64,000 nt of DNA from positions 1-64,000 of the forward strand of contig JAIXSM010000027.1 of assembly GCA_027484655.1 (NCBI GenBank), read 5' to 3'. The notes beneath the pieces are model-generated. The model was not told the origin of the DNA. It saw only the letters and a program-made list of their open reading frames with translations, and ran no database searches. The position numbers and the translations under genes were made by a program. Origin of the DNA: Hyphomicrobiales bacterium (GTDB lineage Bacteria > Pseudomonadota > Alphaproteobacteria > Rhizobiales > Beijerinckiaceae). Positions 40,111-49,584 of the stretch are shown here, piece after piece. Numbering within the stretch: the stretch's first letter is position 1; the number at the start of each line of letters is the position of its first letter.

Positions 40111-41937
40111 ATGAAGATCAGAAATATCGCCATCATCGCGCACGTCGACCATGGCAAGACCACGCTTGTCGACCGGCTTCTGCAGCAATCCGGCGCCTTC
40201 CGCGAGAACCAGCGCGTCGCCGAACGCGTGATGGACTCGAACGACCTCGAGAAAGAGCGCGGCATCACGATTCTCGCCAAGGCGACATCCGTCGAGTGGA
40301 AGGATGTGCGCATTAACATCGTGGACACGCCCGGCCACGCCGACTTCGGCGGCGAGGTGGAGCGCATCCTGTCCATGGTGGACAGCGCCATTGTGCTCGT
40401 GGACGCGGCCGAAGGCCCCATGCCGCAGACCAAGTTCGTCGTCGGCAAGGCGCTGAAGATCGGCCTCAAGCCCATCGTCTGCATCAACAAGGTGGACAAG
40501 CCCGACGCCCGCGTCACCGAGGTGGTGAACGAGGTGTTCGATCTGTTCGCGGCGCTCGACGCCACCGACGAACAACTCGATTTTCCCATCATCTACGGGT
40601 CCGCCAAGCAGGGCTGGATGGCCGATGCGCCGGAAGGCCCGATGGATCAGGGCATGGGGCCCCTGTTCGATCTCGTGCTCAAGCACGTGCATGAGCCGAA
40701 GGTGGAAGAAGGCTCGTTCCGCCTGTTGGGCACGTTGCTGGAAGCCAATCCCTATCTTGGCCGCATCGTCACCGGCCGCGTGTTCGCCGGCAGCGTGAAG
40801 CCGAACCAGCCCGTGAAGGTGCTGGACCGGAACGGAAACGTGGTCGAGCAGGGCCGCGTCTCAAAAATCCTCGCGTTCCGCGGCATCGAGCGCCAGCCGA
40901 TCGAAGAAGCCGAAGCAGGCGACATCGTCGCCATCGCGGGTCTTGCGAAGTTCAACGTCGCGGACACGATCTGCGCCATGGAGGTGACCGAGCCGCTGCA
41001 GGCGCAGCCCATCGATCCCCCCACCTTGTCGATGACCTTCATGGTCAACGATTCGCCGCTCGCCGGCACCGAAGGCGACAAGGTGACGAGCCGCATGATC
41101 CGCGCCCGCCTCTACAAGGAGGCGGAAGGCAACGTGGCGCTGCGCGTCGAGGATTCGCCAGTCGGCGACTCGTTCATCGTGTCCGGGCGCGGCGAACTGC
41201 AACTCGGCATCCTCATCGAGACCATGCGCCGAGAGGGTTTCGAGCTCAGCATCTCGCGCCCGCGCGTGGTGTTCCAGAGGGATGATGCCGGCCAGCTCCT
41301 CGAGCCCATCGAGGAAGTGGTCATCGACGTGGACGAGGAGCACTCCGGCGTCGTCGTGCAGAAGATGGCTGAGCGCAAGGCCGACATGCTCGAGATGCGC
41401 CCCTCGGGCGGCGACCGCCTGCGTCTCGTCTTCCACGCTCCGACGCGCGGTTTGATCGGCTATCAGGGCGAGTTGCTCACCGACACTCGCGGCACGGCAA
41501 TCATGAACCGGCTGTTCCATGAGTACGCGCCCTACAAGGGCGAGATTCAGGGCCGCCGCAACGGCGTGCTGATCTCCAACGAGGCCGGCGAGGCAGTCGC
41601 CTACGCCATGTGGAAGCTGGAAGACCGCGGCCCGATGATGATCGAACCCGGCTGGAAGGTGTATCGTGGCATGATCGTGGGCGAACACACCCGCGACAAC
41701 GACCTTGAGATCAACGTGCTCAAGGGCAAGCAGCTCACCAACATCCGCACCCAGAGCAAGGATGAAGCGGTGCGCCTGACGCCGCCGATCCGCATGACGC
41801 TGGAAAAGGCGCTGGCCTACATCGAGGACGACGAGCGCGTGGAAGTGACGCCGAAGTCGATCCGCCTGCGCAAGGCGATCCTTGACCCCAACGACCGCAA
41901 GCGCGCCGAGCGCGCCAAGGAAGCAGAAGTCGGCTGA
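40111..41937 (+). CDS. typA: Ribosome-associated GTPase TypA/BipA
   Basis: A 608-residue translational GTPase of the EF-G family that binds ribosomes under stress or cold. G1 is AHVDHGKTT, G2 region ERGITILAK, G3 DTPGHADFGGEVER, G4 NKVDKPDAR. After domains II and III, the TypA-specific C-terminal domain contains PTRGLIGYQGELLTDTRGTA and KGKQLTNIRTQSKDEAVRL-like ending. Start ATG 40111 (MKIRNIAIIAHV) is the family N-terminus; ATG 40096 is in frame upstream. Confidence 0.97.
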   Translation: MKIRNIAIIAHVDHGKTTLVDRLLQQSGAFRENQRVAERVMDSNDLEKERGITILAKATSVEWKDVRINIVDTPGHADFGGEVERILSMVDSAIVLVDAAEGPMPQTKFVVGKALKIGLKPIVCINKVDKPDARVTEVVNEVFDLFAALDATDEQLDFPIIYGSAKQGWMADAPEGPMDQGMGPLFDLVLKHVHEPKVEEGSFRLLGTLLEANPYLGRIVTGRVFAGSVKPNQPVKVLDRNGNVVEQGRVSKILAFRGIERQPIEEAEAGDIVAIAGLAKFNVADTICAMEVTEPLQAQPIDPPTLSMTFMVNDSPLAGTEGDKVTSRMIRARLYKEAEGNVALRVEDSPVGDSFIVSGRGELQLGILIETMRREGFELSISRPRVVFQRDDAGQLLEPIEEVVIDVDEEHSGVVVQKMAERKADMLEMRPSGGDRLRLVFHAPTRGLIGYQGELLTDTRGTAIMNRLFHEYAPYKGEIQGRRNGVLISNEAGEAVAYAMWKLEDRGPMMIEPGWKVYRGMIVGEHTRDNDLEINVLKGKQLTNIRTQSKDEAVRLTPPIRMTLEKALAYIEDDERVEVTPKSIRLRKAILDPNDRKRAERAKEAEVG

Positions 41938-41943
41938 TTTGAC

Positions 41944-41959
41944 GGCGGATTTCTCCGCC
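41944..41959. terminator. Short hairpin between convergent typA and mutM
   Basis: GGCGGA-tttc-TCCGCC stem located in the 24 bp between the two stops. There is no clear U-tract, so strength as a terminator is uncertain. Confidence 0.4.
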
Positions 41960-41961
41960 TG

Positions 41962-42840
41962 TCACCTCTGACAGGCGGGACAATAAAACGTCGAGCGGCC
42001 GGACTGAACGATCCGCTCGACCACCCCTTTGCAGCCGGACGCGGGGCATGGCTCCCCCTCCCGATCGTAGACGCGGAACGCGTGCTGGAAATAGCCCAGC
42101 GCCCCGTCCGCCTGGCGATAATCGCGCAGCGTCGATCCGCCCGCCGCGACTGCCTCCTCCAGAACCTCCCGGATCGATGACGCCAGCCTGTCGGCCTGCG
42201 GAGCGGGCTTGCCGCTCTTGCGCACAAGGGCGCCGGCCTTTTTGAGCGGCGACAGCCCTGCCCGGTGGAGGGATTCGCACACATAGATGTTGCCGAGCCC
42301 GGCCACGAGGCGCTGATCGAGCAAGGCAGCCTTCAGCGGCGTTTTCTTGCCCGCGAACAACCCCGCCAGCACCGCTCCGTCGAGCTGGTTGCCAAGCGGC
42401 TCCAGACCCATGTCGCGAAAATACGGATGCTCGGCCAGTTCGGCGCGGCCGATCAGATCCATGAAGCCGAAACGCCGGGGATCGTTGTAGGTGATCCGCG
42501 CGCCCCCCGAGAGGTCGAACACCACGTGGTCATGGGCGGGCGCCTTTGAGCGCTCATGGTGGAACGCGCCCGGCGCGCTGGTTTCGTCCGTTTCGATGCG
42601 GAACGACCCGCTCATGCCCAGATGCATGACGAGCACGCACCCATCGTCGAGGTCAGCGAGCAGATACTTGGCGCGCCGCCCCAACCCCAGCACCGTACGG
42701 CCCGTCAGGCGTTGCGCGAAGCCCGCCGGAAAGGGGAACCGCAGGTCCGGTCGACGGCAGTCGACGGCGAGAATGCGGCGTCCGGTCATATGCGGCTCCA
42801 GTCCGCGTCGGACCGTTTCGACTTCAGGCAACTCCGGCAT
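41962..42840 (-). CDS. mutM: Formamidopyrimidine-DNA glycosylase
   Basis: Removes 8-oxoguanine and formamidopyrimidines, with AP-lyase activity. The 292-residue enzyme has the catalytic N-terminal [17 protein letters not shown] (Pro2, Glu3), a central helix-two-turn-helix with [21 protein letters not shown], and a C-terminal zinc finger with four Cys (CPASGC and CPACQR). It is slightly longer than usual by an insert with the [17 protein letters not shown] segment. It is divergent from ubiE with 82 bp between starts. Confidence 0.97.
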   Translation of the reverse strand: MPELPEVETVRRGLEPHMTGRRILAVDCRRPDLRFPFPAGFAQRLTGRTVLGLGRRAKYLLADLDDGCVLVMHLGMSGSFRIETDETSAPGAFHHERSKAPAHDHVVFDLSGGARITYNDPRRFGFMDLIGRAELAEHPYFRDMGLEPLGNQLDGAVLAGLFAGKKTPLKAALLDQRLVAGLGNIYVCESLHRAGLSPLKKAGALVRKSGKPAPQADRLASSIREVLEEAVAAGGSTLRDYRQADGALGYFQHAFRVYDREGEPCPASGCKGVVERIVQSGRSTFYCPACQR

Positions 42841-42922
42841 GGGACTGTTTCTCGCTGGCAGAGGACGTTACATAGCCATTGGCTGCGCCAGGAGCTATGG
42901 TCGGCGGCCCCGGAGAAAAGCC

Positions 42923-43699
42923 ATGTCACAGCCTGCGTCCCCCTCGCCTGCCGAGCCCGACATCGATTTCGGGTTCACGCGCGTGCGCATGGGCGAGAAA
43001 CAGGGGCTGGTGGACGACGTCTTTCACAAGGTTGCGAGCCGCTATGACCTCATGAACGATTTCATGTCGGCCGGCCTGCATCGCATCTGGAAAGACATTC
43101 TCGTGGGTATGGTCGCGCCGCCGCGCAATGCCCCCTTCCGCCATCTCGACGTGGCCGGCGGCACAGGAGACGTTGCCTTCCGCATCGCGGAGGTCGGCGG
43201 ACCCGATGTGCGCGTCACGGTGGCCGACATCAACACGGCAATGCTCGATGTGGGCCGCGAGCGGGCGCAAAAGCGCCGGCTGGACGACCGCGTCGCCTTC
43301 ATGGAAGTGAATGCGGAAGAGCTTCCCTTCCCCGACAAGAGCTTTGACGCCTACACCATCGCGTTTGGCCTTCGGAACGTGCCGCGCCGCCGTAAGGCGC
43401 TGGAGGAGGCCTATCGCGTGCTCAAGCGCGGCGGGCGCTTCCTGTGCCTTGAATTCTCCCACGTGGACGTGCCGCTCTTGCAGGCGTTTTACCGCTCGTA
43501 CTCCTTCACCGCCATTCCCGCGATCGGGAAGGTCGTGACCGGCGACGGCGCGCCCTACCGTTATCTGGTGGAATCCATCGCCGAATTCGCCACGGCGGAC
43601 GCCTTGCAGGCGGAAGTGAGGGACGCAGGCTTCCACCGCTCGACCTACACGAAGCTCACCGGGGGCGTGGTCGCGATCCATTCCGGCTGGAAACTTTGA
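42923..43699 (+). CDS. ubiE: Ubiquinone/menaquinone methyltransferase UbiE
   Basis: SAM-dependent C-methylation in quinone synthesis. The 258-residue protein has [17 protein letters not shown] (SAM motif I), the UbiE family segments [33 protein letters not shown] and [15 protein letters not shown], and ends with [14 protein letters not shown] is GGAG, 7 bp before ATG. It opens an operon with ubiB (4-bp gap). Confidence 0.97.
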   Translation: MSQPASPSPAEPDIDFGFTRVRMGEKQGLVDDVFHKVASRYDLMNDFMSAGLHRIWKDILVGMVAPPRNAPFRHLDVAGGTGDVAFRIAEVGGPDVRVTVADINTAMLDVGRERAQKRRLDDRVAFMEVNAEELPFPDKSFDAYTIAFGLRNVPRRRKALEEAYRVLKRGGRFLCLEFSHVDVPLLQAFYRSYSFTAIPAIGKVVTGDGAPYRYLVESIAEFATADALQAEVRDAGFHRSTYTKLTGGVVAIHSGWKL

Positions 43700-43703
43700 C
43701 ATC

Positions 43704-45263
43704 ATGATCGGCGCCATCGGCCACGTCATTCGCCTGATGCACTCAGGCTGGGTTCTTGCGCGCGAGGGCGTGTTCACGGATGTGGACCCGATGCTCGTTC
43801 CGCCCGCGGCGCGTTTGCCGCTCATGGCAGCCAAGCTGCTGGCCAGGCGGGGGTCCGGTCGCGCCGGCGGTCTGTCAAAAGCCATGGCGCGCCTGGGACC
43901 CTCCTACATCAAGCTGGGGCAATTCCTCGCCACGCGCCCGGACGTTGTCGGCGTGAACGCTGCCAAAGAACTGGAAGAACTGCAGGATCGGGTCGCCCCG
44001 TTTCCGCGCGAACAGGCTATCCGCACGGTTGAACGATCGCTGGGCGCTCCGATCGACACGTTGTTTGCATCGTTCAGCGAGCCCATCGCCGCCGCCTCCG
44101 TCGCTCAGGTGCATCGCGCCGTGATGAAGGGCGACGGCGAAGGCCGGTCCGTGGCGGTGAAAGTCCTGCGCCCCGGTGTCGAGCGCATGTTCCGGCGCGA
44201 TCTCGCCGACATGTTCTTCGCCGCCCGCATGGCGGAGCGCTATTCGGCGGAGGCCCGTCGCCTGCGCATCATCGACGTGGTTGAGACCCTCGCCCGTTCC
44301 GTGAAAATGGAGATGGATTTTCGGCTCGAGGCGGCGGCCGCTTCCGAGTACGCCGAAAACACCCGCGAGGACCCTGACTTCCGCGTGCCCTCGGTGCTCT
44401 GGGACTTCACCTCGCGGGAGGTTCTTGCGCTGGAATGGGTGGAAGGCCTGCACCTGTCGGACCCCGCGGCCCTGACCCGGGCCGGTCACGATCTGCCGCG
44501 CGTCGGCCGCATCGTGATCCAGTCGTTCCTTGAGCATGCGGTGCGCGACGGCTTCTTCCATGCCGACATGCACCAGGGGAACCTGTTCGTTGATCCGGAA
44601 GGCAAGCTCGTCGCTGTCGATTTTGGCATCATGGGCCGACTCGGACCCAAGGAGCGGCGTTTCCTCGCGGAGATTCTCTACGGCTTCATCACCCGCAACT
44701 ACACGCGGGTGGCTGAGGTGCATTTCGAGGCCGGCTACGTGCCTGACACGTATCGGGTGGATGATTTCGCGCAGGCGATCCGCGCCATCGGCGAGCCGAT
44801 CCACTCGCGCACAGCCGACCAGATCTCCATGGCGAAGCTGCTCTCGCTCCTCTTCGAGATCACCGCCCTGTTCGAGATGCGCACGCGGACCGAACTCGTG
44901 ATGCTGCAGAAAACCATGGTTGTGGTGGAAGGGGTGGCCCGTTCGCTGGATCCGCGGATGAACATCTGGTCCGCCGCAGAGCCCGTGATTTCCGCATGGA
45001 TCCGCGACCGGCTTGGTCCTGCAGGCGTTGCTTCCGAAGCCGCCAAAAGCGTGTTCTCGCTCGGCCGACTGCTCAGCCATGCGCCGGAGTTGCTGCAGCT
45101 TGGCGAACGCACCGCCCGCGATCTCAGCGCCGTCGCCCACGAAGGCGTCCGAATCGCACCCCAGAGCGTGCGGGAGATCACGCAATCCCGTGAGAACCGG
45201 GGCTCGCGCATAGCGCTGTGGGCCATCGCCCTGCTACTCCTGCTCAACCTTGTGCTGAACTGA
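43704..45263 (+). CDS. ubiB: UbiB family ATPase/atypical kinase for ubiquinone synthesis
   Basis: 519 residues. The diagnostic KxGQ motif (YIKLGQFLATRPD), the Ala-rich loop replacing the kinase P-loop (AAASVAQVHRA), invariant Lys in VAVKVLRPG, HADMHQGNLF and DFGIMGRLG match the ADCK/UbiB family. One hydrophobic segment at the C-terminal end (LWAIALLLLLNLVL) anchors it in the inner membrane. Second gene of ubiE-ubiB-coaBC-dut, with short gaps. Confidence 0.96.
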   Translation: MIGAIGHVIRLMHSGWVLAREGVFTDVDPMLVPPAARLPLMAAKLLARRGSGRAGGLSKAMARLGPSYIKLGQFLATRPDVVGVNAAKELEELQDRVAPFPREQAIRTVERSLGAPIDTLFASFSEPIAAASVAQVHRAVMKGDGEGRSVAVKVLRPGVERMFRRDLADMFFAARMAERYSAEARRLRIIDVVETLARSVKMEMDFRLEAAAASEYAENTREDPDFRVPSVLWDFTSREVLALEWVEGLHLSDPAALTRAGHDLPRVGRIVIQSFLEHAVRDGFFHADMHQGNLFVDPEGKLVAVDFGIMGRLGPKERRFLAEILYGFITRNYTRVAEVHFEAGYVPDTYRVDDFAQAIRAIGEPIHSRTADQISMAKLLSLLFEITALFEMRTRTELVMLQKTMVVVEGVARSLDPRMNIWSAAEPVISAWIRDRLGPAGVASEAAKSVFSLGRLLSHAPELLQLGERTARDLSAVAHEGVRIAPQSVREITQSRENRGSRIALWAIALLLLLNLVLN

Positions 45264-45275
45264 AGGCTTTCGGCC

Positions 45276-46496
45276 ATGCTGGACGGCAAGCGCATTCTAC
45301 TGATCATCGGCGGCGGCGTCGCCGCCTACAAGGCGCTGGACCTGATCCGTCGCCTGCGGGACGCAGGCGCCAACGTGATCGTCTGCATGACGCCGGCCGC
45401 TCAGCAATTTGTGACGCCGCTCAGCGCCGCGAGCCTCTCGGGCAATGACGTTCACGTGGACCTGTTCTCGCTCACAGACGAAGCGAAGATGGGCCACATC
45501 CAGCTCTCGCGCGTCGCCGACGCGGTGCTGGTGGCGCCCGCAACGGCGGACCTGCTCGCCAAGATGGCCCATGGGCTGGCCAACAATCTCGCATCGACCC
45601 TGCTGCTGGCAACCAACAAACCGGTGTTCGTCGCCCCGGCGATGAACGTGCAGATGTGGCTCAACCCGGCTACGCGCCGCAACGTGGCGACCCTTCGCGA
45701 GGATGGCGTGACGTTCATCGGTCCGCTCGACGGCCCCATGGCCTGCGGCGAGTTCGGACCGGGCCGCATGGCGGAACCTTCCGACATCGTCACTGCTGTG
45801 GCGAAGGGACTCGCCTCGTCAGGCGTGGCGCAACCGCTCGCCGGCAAGCATGTGCTCGTCACATCCGGACCCACGCGGGAGCCCATTGATCCCGTTCGTT
45901 ATCTCTCCAACCATTCGTCGGGCAAGCAGGGCCACGCCATCGCGGCGGCCGCCCGTTCGGCCGGCGCGGACGTGACGCTGGTCAGCGGGCCGGTCGCCAT
46001 CCCGGATCCCGAGGGCGTACGCGTCGTCCACGTGGAGACCGCCCAGCAGATGCTGAAGGAGGTGCAGGCCGCCCTGCCGGCGGATGTGTTCATCTCCACT
46101 GCGGCGGTGGCCGACTGGGCAGTGGCCGCCCCGGCCTCAAGCAAGACGAAAAAGACCCGGGGTGCGCCCCCGCCCGTCCTCAAGCTCGTCGAAAACCCGG
46201 ACATTCTGGCGACGATCTCGAAACTCAGCTTCAACCGTCCAACGCTGGTTGTCGGGTTTGCGGCGGAGACCGACGATGTGATCGACCACGGGCGCGAAAA
46301 ACTCGCCCGGAAGGGTTGCGACCTCATCGTCGCCAATGACGTCTCCCCGGCTGCCGGGGTCATGGGCGGGGACGCCAATCAAGTGCACATTGTGAGCGCG
46401 GACGGGGTTGAATCCTGGCCCCTGCAATCGAAGGCCGCCGTGGCCCGCCAACTGGTTCAGACCTGCGCCAAACTGCTGGAGGGCCAGCGTCCATGA
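45276..46496 (+). CDS. coaBC: Bifunctional phosphopantothenoylcysteine decarboxylase/phosphopantothenate-cysteine ligase
   Basis: Two steps of coenzyme A synthesis in one polypeptide of 406 residues. The N-terminal CoaC flavodoxin-like domain has [16 protein letters not shown], the conserved His in [15 protein letters not shown] (PxMNxxMW) and the Cys of [13 protein letters not shown]. The C-terminal CoaB domain starts [27 protein letters not shown] and contains KLVENPDIL and VGFAAETD. The stop overlaps dut by 4 bp (ATGA). Confidence 0.97.
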   Translation: MLDGKRILLIIGGGVAAYKALDLIRRLRDAGANVIVCMTPAAQQFVTPLSAASLSGNDVHVDLFSLTDEAKMGHIQLSRVADAVLVAPATADLLAKMAHGLANNLASTLLLATNKPVFVAPAMNVQMWLNPATRRNVATLREDGVTFIGPLDGPMACGEFGPGRMAEPSDIVTAVAKGLASSGVAQPLAGKHVLVTSGPTREPIDPVRYLSNHSSGKQGHAIAAAARSAGADVTLVSGPVAIPDPEGVRVVHVETAQQMLKEVQAALPADVFISTAAVADWAVAAPASSKTKKTRGAPPPVLKLVENPDILATISKLSFNRPTLVVGFAAETDDVIDHGREKLARKGCDLIVANDVSPAAGVMGGDANQVHIVSADGVESWPLQSKAAVARQLVQTCAKLLEGQRP

Positions 46497-46945
46497 CCGT
46501 GACTGTCCTTGCAAAAATTTTACCGCATGGCGAGGGACTTGCCCTGCCAGCATACGAAAGCGCAGGCGCCGCTGGGCTCGATCTCCAGGCCGCCATTCCG
46601 GAAGCTGAAAAGCTGACGCTTGAACCCGGCCAGCGCGCGCTCATTCCCACCGGCCTGAGCATCGAGCTGCCCGAGGGCTGTGAAGCGCAGGTGCGCCCGC
46701 GATCCGGCCTTGCGCTGAAAAACGGAGTCACTGTGCTTAACGCACCCGGCACGATCGATGCGGATTATCGCGGCGAAATCGGGGTCATTCTGATAAACCA
46801 CGGATCTGATCCGTACGAGATCGTCAGGGGCGCGCGCATCGCCCAGCTGGTCGTCGCTCCTGTGACGCGGGCTGTCCTTACGCCCGCGAAGAGCATCGGC
46901 GACAGCAGGCGGGGCGCTGGAGGCTTCGGCTCGACTGGAGTGTGA
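46493..46945 (+). CDS. dut: Deoxyuridine 5'-triphosphate nucleotidohydrolase
   Basis: A trimeric dUTPase of 150 residues. Motif [12 protein letters not shown], motif [12 protein letters not shown], motif [14 protein letters not shown], motif [12 protein letters not shown] and motif [12 protein letters not shown] are all present. Overlapping ATGA with coaBC gives translational coupling; the coaBC-dut pair is common in alphaproteobacteria. Confidence 0.97.
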   Translation: MTVTVLAKILPHGEGLALPAYESAGAAGLDLQAAIPEAEKLTLEPGQRALIPTGLSIELPEGCEAQVRPRSGLALKNGVTVLNAPGTIDADYRGEIGVILINHGSDPYEIVRGARIAQLVVAPVTRAVLTPAKSIGDSRRGAGGFGSTGV

Positions 46946-46957
46946 GGAGGTTCAACA

Positions 46958-47407
46958 ATGATCTTGCTGTCGCGGCGCGCGCTGCTGGCTGTCGCAGCCG
47001 TCACCGACATCGCGATGCACGCCCGGCCTGAGCCCGTGTCCTCAAAGGCGCTGGCTGCGCGGCACGCATTGCCGCCGCGGCACCTTGAGACGCTTCTTCA
47101 GGCCATGGTTCGGGCGAACATCCTGAAGGGTGTCCGGGGCCCCCGGGGTGGATATGAACTGGCGCGCGAACGCCGGCGGATCACCATGGGCGAGATTGTC
47201 AGGGTGGCGATCAATTCCGACGTCATGGACGCCGATACCGCAGGGTCTTCCAAGCTTTTGAACGAGGTGGTGGCTCCGGTCGTCGCAGGAGCAAGCCACA
47301 GCCTGCTGGCGGCCCTCGACGCTGTAACCGTGGCCGACCTCTGCACGCGGGCGGATCAGGCGCGCGTTTTCGAGGAGGCTGGCGGCGCGGTCGATTTTAC
47401 GATTTAA
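46958..47407 (+). CDS. Rrf2 family transcriptional regulator
   Basis: A 149-residue winged-helix regulator: SRRALLAVAAVTDIAMHA at the N-terminus, the recognition part HALPPRHLETLLQAMVRANILKGVRGPRGGYELARE is the Rrf2 signature with the GxxGGYxLA wing. The usual three-cysteine Fe-S site between helix 5 and 6 is missing (only one Cys, in LCTRA), so it is probably not an Fe-S sensor and resembles CymR-like cysteine regulators. Start ATG 46958 has SD GAGGAGG. It directly precedes cysK, which it probably controls. Confidence 0.9.
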   Translation: MILLSRRALLAVAAVTDIAMHARPEPVSSKALAARHALPPRHLETLLQAMVRANILKGVRGPRGGYELARERRRITMGEIVRVAINSDVMDADTAGSSKLLNEVVAPVVAGASHSLLAALDAVTVADLCTRADQARVFEEAGGAVDFTI

Positions 47408-47461
47408 GTTTGATATAAGTGATATTGTACACAGATTAGCCGTTATCGCCGGGAGATCCCC
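47408..47461 (+). promoter_or_regulatory. AT-rich cysK upstream region with TGATAT direct repeat
   Basis: In the 54 bp between the Rrf2 gene and cysK an AT-rich block carries TGATAT twice (47411-47416 and 47420-47425), embedded in a possible -35 TTGATA. It is a candidate operator of the Rrf2 protein; SD GGGAG follows before ATG 47462. Confidence 0.4.
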
Positions 47462-48421
47462 ATGAGCGCATCGAAGCCAGGACGTGGCCGAATCTACAAT
47501 TCGATCACGGAAACCATCGGCGACACTCCGATCGTGATGCTGCCGAGGTTCGCAAAGCACTTGGGGATCAAAGCTAACATACTGGCTAAATTAGAGTTTT
47601 TTAATCCGATCGGGAGCGTGAAAGACCGCATCGGCGTCAACATGGTCGCGACGCTGGAGGCTTCCGGGCGCATCGAGCCCGGGAAAACAACGCTCATTGA
47701 GCCGACTTCGGGGAACACGGGCATCGCGCTGGCGTTCGTCGCCGCCGCCCGGGGTTATCGGCTGATCCTTGTGATGCCGGAATCCATGTCGCTGGAACGG
47801 CGAAAGATGCTTGCGCTGCTGGGAGCCGAACTCGTTCTCACGCCGGCCGCACTAGGCATGAAGGGCGCCATCGCCAAAGCTCACGAGTTGGTGGCTTCCA
47901 TCCCTGACGCCATCATCCCCCAGCAGTTCGAAAATCCGGCGAACCCGGACATCCACCGCCGCACGACGGCCGAGGAAATCTGGAATGATCTGAACGGGTC
48001 GGTCGACGTGTTCGTGTCCGGTGTTGGAACGGGCGGCACCATCACCGGCGTTGGCTTGACGCTGAAGGCCCGCAAGCCGGATATGCGCGTCGTCGCCGTG
48101 GAGCCGGAGGACTCGCCGGTTTTGTCGGGCGGCTCACCGGGTCCTCACAAAATCCAGGGCATTGGCGCCGGCTTCGTTCCCCCGGTCCTCGACAGGTCCG
48201 TTATCGACGAGGTGGTGACGGTGGGGAACCAGACTTCGTTTGACACGGCCCGTCTGGTTGCGCGCCTCGAAGGCATTCCGGTCGGCATATCGTCCGGCGC
48301 CGCTCTCGCGGCAGCCGCGGAGATCGGCGGGCGAGACAGCATGGAGGGCAAAAACATCGTAGTGATCGTTCCCTCCTTCGCCGAGCGCTACCTCTCGACG
48401 GCCCTGTTCGAGGGTCTTTAA
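47462..48421 (+). CDS. cysK: Cysteine synthase (O-acetylserine sulfhydrylase A)
   Basis: PLP enzyme making cysteine from O-acetylserine and sulfide. The 319-residue protein has the PLP Lys in [11 protein letters not shown], the substrate loop PTSGNTG, the phosphate-binding [12 protein letters not shown] and a C-terminal SSGAALAAA. It belongs to the CysK rather than CBS group by length and lack of a regulatory domain. Upstream Rrf2 regulator 54 bp away. Confidence 0.96.
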   Translation: MSASKPGRGRIYNSITETIGDTPIVMLPRFAKHLGIKANILAKLEFFNPIGSVKDRIGVNMVATLEASGRIEPGKTTLIEPTSGNTGIALAFVAAARGYRLILVMPESMSLERRKMLALLGAELVLTPAALGMKGAIAKAHELVASIPDAIIPQQFENPANPDIHRRTTAEEIWNDLNGSVDVFVSGVGTGGTITGVGLTLKARKPDMRVVAVEPEDSPVLSGGSPGPHKIQGIGAGFVPPVLDRSVIDEVVTVGNQTSFDTARLVARLEGIPVGISSGAALAAAAEIGGRDSMEGKNIVVIVPSFAERYLSTALFEGL

Positions 48422-48443
48422 GTTCAGGATCGAAGAATCGCCG

Positions 48444-48472
48444 TTGACGAACAGAGCGCCCTGACCTTATAG
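48444..48472 (+). promoter_or_regulatory. Sigma-70 promoter of rpsT
   Basis: TTGACG (48444-48449), 17-bp spacer, TTATAG (48467-48472). Near-consensus and 84 bp before the start codon; a GAATC methylation site (48435-48439) lies 4 bp upstream of the -35 box. Confidence 0.75.
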
Positions 48473-48555
48473 GAACGCTCTATAGCTCGCTGGAAGGCGG
48501 GCGTATCTCTTTTTGGTCTCGCCAGTCGAGACTTCTCTCACAAGGCTTGCTCAAG

Positions 48556-48822
48556 ATGGCAAACACAGCTTCGGCCAAGAAGGCCGTCAGAAAGATTGCG
48601 CGCCGGACGGCCGTGAACCGTTCGCGTCGCAGCAAGATGCGGACCTTCATCCGCAAGGTCGAGGAGGCTATCGAGAGCGGCGACGCTGATATCGCCCGTG
48701 CAGCGCTGGCCCAGGCTGAACCGATCATGATGCGCGCCGCCCAGAAGGGCGTGGTGCACCGCAACACTGCTTCCCGGCGCATTTCGAGACTCACCCAGCG
48801 TGTGAAGTCTCTTTCCGCCTGA
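48556..48822 (+). CDS. rpsT: 30S ribosomal protein S20
   Basis: An 88-residue basic helical protein. [36 protein letters not shown] and the C-terminal [24 protein letters not shown] are S20 hallmarks. ATG 48556; a TTG 9 bp earlier is in frame but not needed. Strong own promoter and terminator, and dnaA follows, the usual rpsT-dnaA neighbourhood of alphaproteobacteria. Confidence 0.98.
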   Translation: MANTASAKKAVRKIARRTAVNRSRRSKMRTFIRKVEEAIESGDADIARAALAQAEPIMMRAAQKGVVHRNTASRRISRLTQRVKSLSA

Positions 48823-48842
48823 AACAATGCGCATACGGTTTT

Positions 48843-48878
48843 TGAGCCCGGGCGCCCTGCGTCCGGGTTTTTTGTTTT
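48843..48878 (+). terminator. Rho-independent terminator of rpsT
   Basis: CCCGGGCGC / GCGTCCGGG stem (9 bp, one G-U, loop of 3) at 48847-48867, followed by TTTTTTGTTTT. Confidence 0.92.
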
Positions 48879-49584
48879 AAGCCTATTTTCATTGCCCTAA
48901 CTGCTGGTTTCAACGGAAGTGAAAACCGAGCCGGCAATATGAAAATGATTCAGCAGGTTGCGGGCCAAGGCGCGGCGCCGGGGCCATAACAAGGCTCCAA
49001 AGGCCCAGGATTAAGAAATCTTCCCGGCGCCAGCGGGCGTCCTTGCTGAACCGATCATGCCACAGTCCGACGCTCCATTCGGGACTGAATCAAGCGCTTA
49101 TGGGCGTCAACAATTAAGTGGAGATTCACCGAAGCCGAAGAGCCCGCTCCGCTACTCCCAACGTGTTGCGCGCCCCATGCCCCTGTGCGATGTTTTCGAC
49201 GTCAGGAGGGACTGGCTGGGACCGCTAACGACAAGCCTTCGCACCGCATCGTTAGAGTGCGGATTTGGGGCTTTCTTTCGTGCGGTAATCGGGCCTGTTC
49301 CCTTTGGGGGCCTTACACGAGCATCGTGTAGTCTAAGTGTGTTGCGTCGCAGGGCTTCGTTCTGCGAGTACGGAGTTATGGATATGATGATGGCGGCGGA
49401 GATCAACATATCGTCCCTTGGTCCATGCAATCCCGATGATCACTGTGGCAAGGCTACCGTATGGTCTAATACTCATTTCTGCCCGCCATCATAATTGTTG
49501 CGCTGGAGTACGCTCGCTCCGGCATTTTTGCTCACATCACCATTGCCTAGACCCCGCCATTTAATGGCAAGGGGCCTCTGAATC
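48879..49584. other. Gene-free 0.7-kb region upstream of dnaA (leader and promoter region)
   Basis: Lower in GC than the surrounding genes. I find no convincing DnaA-box cluster (no near TTATCCACA). It contains GANTC sites at 49087-49091, 49123-49127 and 49580-49584, the last directly before the dnaA ATG. A 13-bp dyad lies at 49556-49568. A 145-codon open frame at 49057-49494 has no recognisable features and is not called. Confidence 0.6.
49556..49568. promoter_or_regulatory. Dyad GCCATTTAATGGC before dnaA
   Basis: Perfect 6-bp arms around one base, just upstream of the dnaA Shine-Dalgarno (AAGGGG). Candidate operator or mRNA structure. Confidence 0.5.

Noticed and set aside
43875-45185. 436-codon open frame antisense to ubiB
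   Set aside because: Shadow of ubiB with His/Asp-rich, low-complexity translation.
49057-49494. 145-codon open frame in the gene-free region before dnaA
   Set aside because: No motif, no Shine-Dalgarno of note, unlike codon choice, and it sits in the likely dnaA regulatory region.
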